Assembly (NCBI GenBank): GCA_913774795.1
Contig: CAJYIL010000524.1
Location: 1-7,586 of the forward strand
DNA from: Pseudobdellovibrionaceae bacterium
GTDB lineage: Bacteria > Bdellovibrionota > Bdellovibrionia > Bdellovibrionales > JAMPXM01
DNA length: 7,586 nt
Direction of reading: 5' to 3'
Shown here: positions 1-6,949 of the stretch, piece by piece
Layout: each line of letters begins with the position of its first letter
Numbering within the stretch: position 1 is the first letter of the stretch
The notes under the pieces: generated by a model
The model's database searches: none
What the model was told of the DNA's origin: nothing
What the model saw: the letters and a program-made list of their open reading frames with translations, nothing else
Made by a program: the position numbers and the translations under genes

Positions 1-1698
1 CTCTACTCGCCTGAGGCTCAAGGCAACCTCGAGATCAAACAATCCTCAAGCATCATCGAAGTCCTCCAAGGCGAAACGGGAAACGAGTTCTCCCAAGTTT
101 ATTTCCGCTACGCGAAGGCGAAGTTGCGCGCACGCGCCAATCTCCCGAACGATTTTCGGAGCGCACTGGATCGAAGCGGCTACTTCACGAAGCTCCGTAC
201 GTACCTTGCACGCCCTTCGCGGTCATCGATGACGTTGACTCAGCGTCTCGAATTCGAGAACACGAATTACGAGCTCAATTACATTTGGACGTCGGCTTTG
301 AATGAAGCCATTCTCTCGCGGATGACGGCGAAGTACCCAGGCTTTCACCGCATCTCCGAATCGAACATGCCGATCGAGCTACAGCTGGAGCGACGTCGCC
401 TGCGCCGCTCGTTGATCGGTGAGCTTTCGCGCGCGATTTGGCGAGACGATAAGAATTGGCAAAAGGTCGAACAGGGTTTCGGTCGTTTAAAAGTCGCTTT
501 CTCGCGCATGATTCGACAGCTCGATGTGGCCAAGTCAGTGACCGACGATTGGCAGGAGCGAGTGGCATCGATCCAATTGGCTCTGCCCGGCTCGACGCCC
601 GCCATCTCGGATGAAGAGTGTTCGTCGACAACGATCAACGCATACTACTTTACGTATCTCAACGTCCTCACCGTCTGCGCGGGCGACTTCAATAGCGAAG
701 ATATCTTGCAGACACTCGCGCACGAGATGGCGCACGCTCTTGGCATCGATCGCACGACTTACCTCTTTGAGGTGAATTCTGATTTCGGTAAACAGCTGGC
801 GACTTTTCGGGCCAACGTTTGCAAGCCGGAGGCTTTCTCATGTGATCAATGGGCCTCGTACAAATCGAGCTTCTCCGAAAAGCTGGCTAGTCTCGATGGC
901 TTTCAGCCACAAGTTCGTGAATTCAACCAGTGCTTGAAGCGTCGCCCGACAGCGAAGGAGCTCAGCGATGATGAGATCGATCGTTTTGCGCGCACGATCG
1001 TGACCGACCGGATGTCCGATCTCGCATCGGGCGACCGATTTTTGCGTCTGACGAAATCTCAAATTCCGATGCGAAACGGGAAAACCGAAAAAAATCCGAA
1101 CTACTTGAACCCCTGCGAATACTCTCTTTGGTCGCAAGGTGAAGAGCCGATCCACGATCCGCTCACGACAATGCTCTACTTCACGGCGGAGTATCGCTGC
1201 TCCGATAAAAAAGGGCCTGAGAAATTAAAGAACGCGATCGAGGTGTCGAAGTCGATGTCGATGGACCTCTTTCGTAAAGTTTTGCGCGTTGAAGGAGAGT
1301 TTTCATCTCGGAGTTTGCTCGAGAACCAAGGTTATTCATCACCGCCTTACGAACGTTTCGCCGATGTTGTCGGAAGCTACGCGCTCGCTGAACTTTTGAA
1401 GATGGTCCCCGAAAAGTGGAACCGCCGAAACGTCTATTTGGCATCGAGTTCGTGGCAATGCATTGAACCGTCGCTCGCCTCGCGATTTCCCGACGAGAGC
1501 GCGGTCGAAAACGAATATGTCTTCGACGATCACACGGGAGGCGATTTGAGACAGAAAGAACTTTTTTCGACGCCGATTCGCGAAGCGATCGGTTGCGAGA
1601 AGGATTACGAGTTTAACGAATGCTCGATACCGATGAAGAAGTCGGAGAATCAGCCAACCCCTTCACTCCTCGCACGAGAACCACGCACGCGAAAATGA
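1..1698 (+). CDS. M13 (neprilysin-like) zinc metallopeptidase, 5'-truncated by window edge
   Basis: The frame is open from base 1 to a TGA at 1696-1698, giving 565 visible residues. The true start lies upstream; a TTG at 124 is only an internal codon. Family landmarks, in visible-residue numbering, are NAYY at 213-216 (the neprilysin substrate-binding NAFY/NAYY motif), the zinc and catalytic motif HEMAH at 241-245 (bases 721-735), and ERFAD at 451-455 (bases 1351-1365), matching the M13 ExxxD that supplies the third zinc ligand. His511 and Arg517 have the same six-residue spacing as neprilysin His711 and Arg717, and a cysteine pair sits near the C-terminus (532 and 541). Ten cysteines suggest disulfides and therefore export, although any signal peptide is outside the window. 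M13 enzymes cleave peptides with a zinc-activated water. Two oddities stand out: about 205 residues separate HEMAH from ERFAD, against roughly 60 in neprilysin, and about 24 residues follow the final cysteine. The substrate is unknown. Family assignment is from memory of motifs, not a search. Confidence 0.8.
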   Translation, partial: LYSPEAQGNLEIKQSSSIIEVLQGETGNEFSQVYFRYAKAKLRARANLPNDFRSALDRSGYFTKLRTYLARPSRSSMTLTQRLEFENTNYELNYIWTSALNEAILSRMTAKYPGFHRISESNMPIELQLERRRLRRSLIGELSRAIWRDDKNWQKVEQGFGRLKVAFSRMIRQLDVAKSVTDDWQERVASIQLALPGSTPAISDEECSSTTINAYYFTYLNVLTVCAGDFNSEDILQTLAHEMAHALGIDRTTYLFEVNSDFGKQLATFRANVCKPEAFSCDQWASYKSSFSEKLASLDGFQPQVREFNQCLKRRPTAKELSDDEIDRFARTIVTDRMSDLASGDRFLRLTKSQIPMRNGKTEKNPNYLNPCEYSLWSQGEEPIHDPLTTMLYFTAEYRCSDKKGPEKLKNAIEVSKSMSMDLFRKVLRVEGEFSSRSLLENQGYSSPPYERFADVVGSYALAELLKMVPEKWNRRNVYLASSSWQCIEPSLASRFPDESAVENEYVFDDHTGGDLRQKELFSTPIREAIGCEKDYEFNECSIPMKKSENQPTPSLLAREPRTRK

Positions 1699-2272
1699 GA
1701 AGAAGACAGCCCGCGCCGATGTTGATTCGGCGAAGCGCTCGATCATTGAGCGATGTTCGAAATTTCGAAGTGATCCACGACAGAAAAATCCACCACATCA
1801 TCGAACCGCAGAAAACGCCGATCGTCGCAAAAACAGCATAGATCGTCTTTACACTGTCGCCTTCGTGCGTGTTCAATTTGATCGCGGCAAAAGCAGTGAG
1901 AAAAGAAAAAACCACGGCCGGATTAGAAAGCGTCAGGAGCACCGTCGAGACGTAGAGATTCGACGGCGTGTCTTTGGCCACTTTGGCTTTGGGCTTCGAA
2001 AAAATCAGATACAAACCGAGACCGAAAAAGAAGGCTCCGCCGATGAGACTTAAGATTTCGCGGTGAAGTTCGAGCCAATCCGAAATGAAGGTTAATCCGA
2101 ACGCTGCCACGGCACCGTAGAGAGTGTCGGCGGTGGCCGCTCCGGCGCCCGTGATCAGCCCGGCCCGAAAACCTTGTTCGAGCGATCGTTTCATGCAAAG
2201 CAAATTGATCGGCCCGACCGGGGCTGCAAGTGAGAATCCGAGCAGGGCGCCTTTAAGAAAAAGAATCAGCAC
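1613..2272 (-). CDS. LysE/RhtB-family amino-acid exporter-like membrane protein
   Basis: This 219-residue integral inner-membrane protein has six hydrophobic segments, as expected for LysE-type translocators, which export amino acids or related small solutes by proton-coupled exchange. The signature sits in the first helix, with AAPVGPINLLCMKR followed by GLITGAGAATADTLYGA. The fourth helix carries the family-typical LTLSNPAVVFSF. Substrate cannot be deduced. The start is uncertain. I chose the GTG at 2272 because it places the N-terminus (MLILFLKGALLGFS) directly before helix 1, as in relatives. The frame stays open to a TTG at 2326, which would add 18 polar residues. Neither start has a convincing ribosome binding site. 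The C-terminal tail after helix 6 is serine-rich and overlaps the 3' end of the convergent metallopeptidase gene by 86 bp. On the other side the gene diverges from the membrane-protein gene at 2495. Confidence 0.85.
   Translation of the reverse strand: MLILFLKGALLGFSLAAPVGPINLLCMKRSLEQGFRAGLITGAGAATADTLYGAVAAFGLTFISDWLELHREILSLIGGAFFFGLGLYLIFSKPKAKVAKDTPSNLYVSTVLLTLSNPAVVFSFLTAFAAIKLNTHEGDSVKTIYAVFATIGVFCGSMMWWIFLSWITSKFRTSLNDRALRRINIGAGCLLLIFACVVLVRGVKGLADSPTSSSVSSIR
1714..1769. repeat. Cluster of three adjacent inverted repeats
   Basis: Three dyads lie just beyond the metallopeptidase stop codon, within the 3' part of the lysE-like gene. The first is CGCCGA (1714-1719) pairing with TCGGCG (1727-1732) across a 7-nt loop. 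The second is CGCTCGA (1736-1742) with TTGAGCG (1746-1752), seven pairs including one G-T. The third is a perfect 14-nt palindrome, TTCGAAATTTCGAA (1756-1769). No clear T-run follows on the plus strand, so they do not form a canonical intrinsic terminator. They could be a 3' processing or pausing structure for the metallopeptidase transcript, or a by-product of coding sequence. The sequence facts are certain; the function is speculative. Confidence 0.4.
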
Positions 2273-2350
2273 AAGGGCATCAGATCGTGAGACGTCGCGT
2301 AAGACAAGAGGGTGTCTCCAAAACAACCCGTTTTTGGTCAGGGCCCAAGT

Positions 2351-2379
2351 TTGTCACTGGCTTCAGCTATATCTACAAG
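2351..2379 (+). promoter_or_regulatory. Candidate sigma70-type promoter for the membrane-protein gene
   Basis: TTGTCA (2351-2356) matches the -35 consensus at five of six positions. It is separated by exactly 17 bases from TACAAG (2374-2379), which matches the -10 consensus at four of six positions. It lies in the divergent region (2273-2494) between the lysE-like gene and the gene starting at 2495, and would leave a 5' leader of roughly 110 nt. A run of seven C residues (2384-2390) falls where transcription would begin. The -10 element is weak and this arrangement could occur by chance. I saw no better promoter for the leftward gene and no obvious operator or riboswitch in this region. Confidence 0.25.
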
Positions 2380-2494
2380 GTCGCCCCCCCTTCAGAATCT
2401 CAGCCGCTAGACTAAGCCACGGAAAACAGACGGTCATTCGAGGCTCTGCCCTCTGAACATCTTTGGCCATGCGATTGCTCAAGAAACTGACGGA

Positions 2495-3607
2495 ATGAAG
2501 CGACTGCGTGGGTTCGTTCATAGCTGGCTCGTCATCTCGTTGGTTTTGGGAACAATGGCCCAAACGCCGTCGGCGCATGCGCAAGACCCGGACTTAGCCA
2601 AGGGCTCTTTTGTCGCCCGCTCAAGCGTCGGCGAACATCCAGAAGCGAAGGTCGACTTTACGGTCGAAACTTTCGACCGAAACCAACTCGATCAAAAATT
2701 AGCTCAAGCTATCGCCGCGGAGCCAGCGAATTCGCTCACGATTGTCTCGACCGATTTAGACCCAGCACTTCAGCAAGCGGCCAAATCGAAGCTCGTCCTC
2801 ATGCCGTTCGGTCGAGCGTTGAAAAAGTCGTCGGATGTCATTGGCGGCGTGAACTCGTTTATCCGCAATTACCCGACTTATGCGTCAAACGCGGTTCGCG
2901 AGGACAAAATCGGATTCGGGATCACGGTCTTCGCACTCGGTAACGAAACCATTCGCTGGCTTCACGTTTCTGACGCATCGACATTTCAAATCACTGCAAA
3001 CGTGATCTATTCCACTCTCTGGGCAGCCATCTTTCTCGATAAAGATATGTGGTCGAACGTGACCCGCCCGGTCCAAGTGAAACTCCGCAAGACTTTTAAG
3101 ATGTCGACGATCATCCCGGAGAGAACCTCGGCGTCGGACATGGCGATCAAGTGGGCGAGCAGCGCACTTTTATCGGCGAGCTTCAACTCCGTTCGCGCGA
3201 TGATCATCAGTATCGATCAATACTCCCGTCACACTCTCGATGTCTCACACGCGCCGCAAATCCTGATGCCGATCGCGATGGGAATTACGATTACATCGGT
3301 CGGCTTCTCGTGGTCGGAACTCTCCGGAAAAGTGAGAGAAGAAATGTATCCTCGGGCAAAACGCATCGTGAGATTTGCGATGAACTCGCGCTCCATTCTT
3401 ACGACACTCACGGCCTCCTCAGCGATGCTGATGAACCCCGCGACGTTCGGTTGGCACCCGTGGGCGATCGTTTCGGTGAGCGGGGCGATCGGTGCGTTGA
3501 CGTTCTTTAACGCCCATCGAATTATTCCGCGCCTCGAGGCGATCGGCAAAAAAGCACAGCGAGCGCTCCCCGGCTACAAGCCGATGACGTGCGAAGCGCT
3601 CTTCTGA
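2495..3607 (+). CDS. Uncharacterised exported/multi-pass membrane protein
   Basis: I do not recognise a family for this 370-residue protein. The N-terminus is a textbook signal peptide: basic Lys2, Arg3 and Arg5, a hydrophobic core at 11-22, and a likely cleavage site after Ala29 (SAHA before QD). Residues 30 to about 135 look soluble and would sit in the periplasm. Hydrophobic segments then appear near 162-182, 217-240, 254-273, 300-318 and 322-340, with a possible sixth near 139-149. Basic stretches separate them (for example RPVQVKLRKTFK at 191-202 and RAKR at 287-290), and the tail is short and basic (345-363). A cleaved signal followed by several late helices is an unusual layout. The ATG at 2495 is chosen because it gives the signal peptide directly, although the upstream GGA is too close to be a good ribosome binding site. 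Its stop is one base from the stop of convergent kdpE. A transport, envelope or anchoring role is possible but unsupported. Confidence 0.8.
   Translation: MKRLRGFVHSWLVISLVLGTMAQTPSAHAQDPDLAKGSFVARSSVGEHPEAKVDFTVETFDRNQLDQKLAQAIAAEPANSLTIVSTDLDPALQQAAKSKLVLMPFGRALKKSSDVIGGVNSFIRNYPTYASNAVREDKIGFGITVFALGNETIRWLHVSDASTFQITANVIYSTLWAAIFLDKDMWSNVTRPVQVKLRKTFKMSTIIPERTSASDMAIKWASSALLSASFNSVRAMIISIDQYSRHTLDVSHAPQILMPIAMGITITSVGFSWSELSGKVREEMYPRAKRIVRFAMNSRSILTTLTASSAMLMNPATFGWHPWAIVSVSGAIGALTFFNAHRIIPRLEAIGKKAQRALPGYKPMTCEALF
3548..3601 (-). terminator. Candidate terminator for the kdp transcript, inside the convergent gene
   Basis: Downstream of kdpE, on the minus strand, GAGCGCT (3601-3595) can pair with AGCGCTC (3567-3561). 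Between them is a compact inner hairpin, CGGCT/AGCCG with a 3-nt loop (3583-3571). Seven bases after the outer stem comes a run of six T residues on the minus strand (3553-3548). Hairpin followed by a T-run is the pattern of an intrinsic terminator, but the stem is interrupted and the T-run is a little far away. It lies within the final codons of the gene at 2495-3607, so it would act only for leftward transcription. Confidence 0.25.
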
Positions 3608-3608
3608 T

Positions 3609-4289
3609 TTAGACCAACCGGTAACCGACGCCAGACTCCGTTAAGATGTGTTGTGGGTTTGCCGGATCCACTTCGATCTTTTTTCTCAGCTGCGCGATGT
3701 AGATCCTCAAGTAGTGAGGCTGTCTCACGGCGTTCGGTCCCCACACATCGGTGAGAAGACGCGACTGCGGAACAACTTGGCCATGATCGCGCACCAAGCA
3801 TTTAAGAAGTTCGAATTCGGTCGTCGTCAGCTTTACTTCAGCCCCGTTTTGTTCAACACGCCTTTGATTGATGTCGATGCGAAGACCTTGCGACTGAAAA
3901 ACAGGTGTGGCTTCCTCGGAACGTCGGTTACGCAGACTCACGCGAAGGCGCGCGAGTAGTTCGTCTGGCCCAAAGGGCTTCGTTAGATAGTCATCTGCGC
4001 CGGCATCGAGCAACGCGACTTTGGTTTTCTCATCGTCGTCGACCGTTAAAATCAAAATCGGAATGGATGTCCACTTTCGGAGCGATTTCAGAACTTCGAG
4101 ACCTGATTGATCAGGAAGACCGAGATCGAGAATGATGATCTGCGGATGAAAACTCGTCGCGACCTCAAGCCCTCGAGCCCCCGACTCCGCCTCCGCGATT
4201 TTGTAAGGGTGCTTCGAGAGCGTGAGCTTGAGCACGTCGCGAATCGCTTTTTCGTCATCGATAATGAGGAGACGTGTTTCGCTGGTCAT
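3609..4289 (-). CDS. kdpE: KdpE, OmpR/PhoB-family response regulator of the kdp operon
   Basis: This is the cytoplasmic partner of KdpD: it receives a phosphate from the sensor kinase and, as a dimer, activates transcription of the kdp potassium-pump genes. The receiver domain spans about residues 5-120, with the acidic pocket Asp11/Asp12, phosphoacceptor Asp55 (ILDLGLPD), Thr82 and Lys104 (LTKPF). The winged-helix DNA-binding domain spans about 130-226 and contains the KdpE-typical stretches VWGPNAV (182-188), HYLRIY (192-197) and ESGVGYRLV (218-226). At 226 residues it matches the usual length. The ATG overlaps the kdpD stop in ATGA (4289-4286), which suggests coupled translation from the same message. 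No residue expected to be essential is missing. The stop lies one base from the convergent gene. Other OmpR-type regulators are similar overall, but the C-terminal motifs and the neighbour kdpD make KdpE nearly certain. Confidence 0.97.
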   Translation of the reverse strand: MTSETRLLIIDDEKAIRDVLKLTLSKHPYKIAEAESGARGLEVATSFHPQIIILDLGLPDQSGLEVLKSLRKWTSIPILILTVDDDEKTKVALLDAGADDYLTKPFGPDELLARLRVSLRNRRSEEATPVFQSQGLRIDINQRRVEQNGAEVKLTTTEFELLKCLVRDHGQVVPQSRLLTDVWGPNAVRQPHYLRIYIAQLRKKIEVDPANPQHILTESGVGYRLV

Positions 4290-6949
4290 ACTTCAGGAGC
4301 TTCAGGCTTCTCCGCGGGCAAAGGAAGTCGAATCGAAAAACGGGCTCCTTTTTCTCCGCTGACGCTGATCGAACCGCCGTGACTCTCGACGATGCTTTTC
4401 ACGATCGAGAGACCCAGTCCGGTCCCGCCCGCCGCCGTTCCCGGCACTCGGTAAAATTTGTCGAAAATCTTCTCGCGTTCTTCCGGTGCGATTCCCGGGC
4501 CTTCGTCTTCGACGATCATGATGAAATCGGCGCCGGACACGCCCGCTGTTAAACGAATCGAAGTGCCAGGCGGCGTGTAGGCCGCCGCATTCACGAGAAG
4601 GTTTGAAATCGCGTGCTCGAAGAGGCCCGAATCAATTTTTAGAAGCGGGAGGTCGGGACCGATGTCGACTTTCATTCGGTGGTGAGCGAGAACTTTTGCG
4701 CTCTTGGCGATGACCGAACGAATCAGATCGCCGGGGTCATCCCACTCGAGTTTTAATTGCAGCACGCCTGAGTCCAGTCGCGACATATCTAAAAGATTGC
4801 CGATCACGCGGTTCAGTCGTTCGCTTGCGTGAACTAACTGAGTGGCGGCGTTTTTCACGAACTCTGGATTACGAATGGAAGCGTCGTCCTCGAGCGCGTG
4901 CGCCGAACCTAAGATAGCTGTGAGCGGTGTCCGGAGTTCGTGAGAAATCGAGTTGAGGAGTGTTTGGTGGAGTCGCTCCGACTCCTCGAGACGGCGCGAA
5001 GCCTGAAGTCTTTTTTCAATGAAGTAACGCTCCAGTGTCAGGCCCAGTTGCCGTGCCACGCTGAAGAGAAGCTGCTCCTGTTCGCCGGTCAGCCGTTTCG
5101 AAGATTTTGGGCGGAAGACGAAGACTCCGACCGGTTTGTCTCGACCTTGCATCGGGATGTAAAGCTCTCGGGATTCACCGAGGGTATCCGTGGACCAACC
5201 CGCAAGCTTGGCCGACTGAAACGACCACACGGCCGTCGCCTGCGATTTTTCATTCAGCGCAAGTGAGTAGGGTTTTGAGTCGTCGAAGACGAGAGTGCCG
5301 GTTTCGGTTGCGAGGACGACGCCGCACTCCGCCCCGAGAAGCCGGCCCACCCGCTCGCAAACTTGCGGTAAGAAGCGGGCTTTACTCTCGCTTGACGTCA
5401 TGTCCTTCAGAATTTCGTAGAGAACGTTCGTTCGTTCTTCGCGTTCGCGGATGAGCGATTCGTGCGAGCGAATGCGATGCGAGAGATAACCCATCACCAG
5501 CGCCGCGATGAAAAACGAAACCGAAAGAGCGACGTCGGCGGGCTTCCGGATGAAGAACGTGAGAATCGGAGGAATGAAAAAGAAGTTCCAGGTGAGGACG
5601 CTTAAAGAGGCTGCAAAAATCACGGTCCCGAGTGACCCGACTGCCCCTACTAACAACACGGCGACGAGAAATAAAAAACCGATCGATTGATATTCGATCA
5701 GCGGATTCAGAATGCCGGCCAGGAACGAAACCCCGACCATGAAACAAAACGTGTTCCAGTAGTGAATCGGCTGACTTAAGAATCGAACTCTGCTCGCGGA
5801 GATGGCTGGAGGTGGCTCGTACATGCGGCCGTCTTGACTGACCACATGAACGTCGACCTCGAGACTCTCGCGCACGAGTCGATCCAGCAGTGATCCTCCC
5901 TGGATGCGGTCCCGGAGCCAACGCCGCGTCGGTCGTCCCACCAGAATCTGCGTGACATTCTTTTGTCTCGCCACGCGCTTTAACGCTTCGACGACATCCG
6001 GATCGGTCGTCGTAATGACTTCAGCTTTCAACTCTTTCGCGAGATTTAAATTCTTTGAGAGTTGCGCCTGGTCTTCCGGGTTTAACTGAACGCCGTTGTC
6101 GATGTGAATCGCGATCCAAGGGGCCTCTAAGTTGTAGGCGATTCGACGGGTCGTGCGAATGAGCTTTTCGGAATAAGGGCTGTGGCTCACGGCCACCATC
6201 AAGCGCTCGTTGGTCTGCCAAGGTGTTCGGTCGCGCGAAGATTTCGAGAGTCTCTGGAGATCTTGATCCACTCTCTCGGCCGTTAAACGAAGAGCGATCT
6301 CGCGGAGTGCGGTAAGATGATCTTCTTTGAAGAAGTTTTGCGCGGCTCGTTCGGCCCGGTCTCCGAGATAGACTTTGCCCTCTTTGAGACGCTTCAAAAG
6401 CTCTTGAGGCGCGATGTCGACGAGTTCGACTTGGCTCGCTCTCTCGAGGAGACTGTCGGGAACGGTCTCGCGGATCGGAACTTGGGTGATGGCTTCAACG
6501 GATTCTTTGCGCGATTCGAGATGCTGCACATTAAGAGCCGTGTAGACTTCGATGCCGCGATCTAGAAGTTCGAGAACATCTTGATATCTCTTTTTGTGTC
6601 GCGAGCCCGGCGCGTTCGAGTGCGCCAATTCATCGACGATGACGATCTCGGGTTTTCGTACCAAGATCGCGTCGAGATCGAGCTCTTCAATCACCGTGCC
6701 CTTGTAGTCAATTTGCTTGCGAGGAATGACTTCCAAGCCTTCGAGCAAAGCCGCGGTCTCTTTACGACCGTGGGTTTCGGCGAGACCGATGACGACGTCG
6801 CGACCTTCTGACTTTTTCTGGTGGGCCGCCTTCAGCATCGCGTAAGTCTTGCCGACTCCAGCCGACATCCCGAGGAAAAGTCTCAAGCGAGACTCCTCGT
6901 TTGTCTTTAATGCATTCAATAGCTCATCAGGGTCGAGACGATCGTTCAT
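4286..6949 (-). CDS. kdpD: KdpD, potassium/osmotic-stress sensor histidine kinase
   Basis: This 887-residue inner-membrane kinase has the full KdpD architecture. The N-terminal KdpD domain (about 20-230) has a Walker A (GMSAGVGKT, 27-35), a Walker B-like segment (IVIVDELAHSNAPG, 102-115) and the family-typical YTALNVQHLES (136-146). A universal-stress-like domain follows (about 248-372), then four membrane helices (about 395-492) including the characteristic NFFFIPP (455-461), a basic stretch and a GAF-like region (about 520-640). The kinase core has phosphoacceptor His670 in SISHELRTPL, N-box Asn783/Asn787, G1 DEGPG (815-819) and G2 GTGLGLS (842-848). It autophosphorylates when potassium is limiting or the cell is osmotically stressed, and passes the phosphate to KdpE; many homologues also act as phosphatases. 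The ATG overlaps the kdpC stop by 4 nt, and its own stop overlaps the kdpE start. All catalytic motifs are intact. The length is close to the E. coli protein. Confidence 0.98.
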   Translation of the reverse strand: MNDRLDPDELLNALKTNEESRLRLFLGMSAGVGKTYAMLKAAHQKKSEGRDVVIGLAETHGRKETAALLEGLEVIPRKQIDYKGTVIEELDLDAILVRKPEIVIVDELAHSNAPGSRHKKRYQDVLELLDRGIEVYTALNVQHLESRKESVEAITQVPIRETVPDSLLERASQVELVDIAPQELLKRLKEGKVYLGDRAERAAQNFFKEDHLTALREIALRLTAERVDQDLQRLSKSSRDRTPWQTNERLMVAVSHSPYSEKLIRTTRRIAYNLEAPWIAIHIDNGVQLNPEDQAQLSKNLNLAKELKAEVITTTDPDVVEALKRVARQKNVTQILVGRPTRRWLRDRIQGGSLLDRLVRESLEVDVHVVSQDGRMYEPPPAISASRVRFLSQPIHYWNTFCFMVGVSFLAGILNPLIEYQSIGFLFLVAVLLVGAVGSLGTVIFAASLSVLTWNFFFIPPILTFFIRKPADVALSVSFFIAALVMGYLSHRIRSHESLIREREERTNVLYEILKDMTSSESKARFLPQVCERVGRLLGAECGVVLATETGTLVFDDSKPYSLALNEKSQATAVWSFQSAKLAGWSTDTLGESRELYIPMQGRDKPVGVFVFRPKSSKRLTGEQEQLLFSVARQLGLTLERYFIEKRLQASRRLEESERLHQTLLNSISHELRTPLTAILGSAHALEDDASIRNPEFVKNAATQLVHASERLNRVIGNLLDMSRLDSGVLQLKLEWDDPGDLIRSVIAKSAKVLAHHRMKVDIGPDLPLLKIDSGLFEHAISNLLVNAAAYTPPGTSIRLTAGVSGADFIMIVEDEGPGIAPEEREKIFDKFYRVPGTAAGGTGLGLSIVKSIVESHGGSISVSGEKGARFSIRLPLPAEKPEAPEV

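Noticed and set aside
124..126. TTG as the start of the metallopeptidase gene
   Set aside because: The same frame is open without a stop back to base 1, and the protein is already well inside a domain there, so the gene most likely starts outside the window.
1572..1591. Hairpin CCGATTCGCGAAGCGATCGG near the end of the metallopeptidase gene as a terminator
   Set aside because: The T-run lies before the hairpin on the plus strand, and an A-run follows it on the minus strand, so it fits neither direction. It sits within conserved coding sequence.
2384..2390. Run of seven C residues as a phase-variation switch
   Set aside because: It is short and lies outside any coding frame. One such tract in an intergenic region is not enough to suggest slippage control.
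2363..2584. Minus-strand 73-residue frame across the divergent intergenic region
   Set aside because: It overlaps the signal-peptide region of the gene at 2495, has an arginine-rich start and no motif; it does not look like a real gene.
4940..5454. Plus-strand open frames of 108 and 115 residues antisense to kdpD
   Set aside because: They have no recognisable motif, their composition mirrors the opposite strand, and they sit entirely inside kdpD.
5382..5921. 179-residue minus-strand open frame within kdpD
   Set aside because: It lies on the same strand but in another frame of an intact, well-conserved kdpD. Its translation is arginine- and serine-rich, as expected for a shadow frame.
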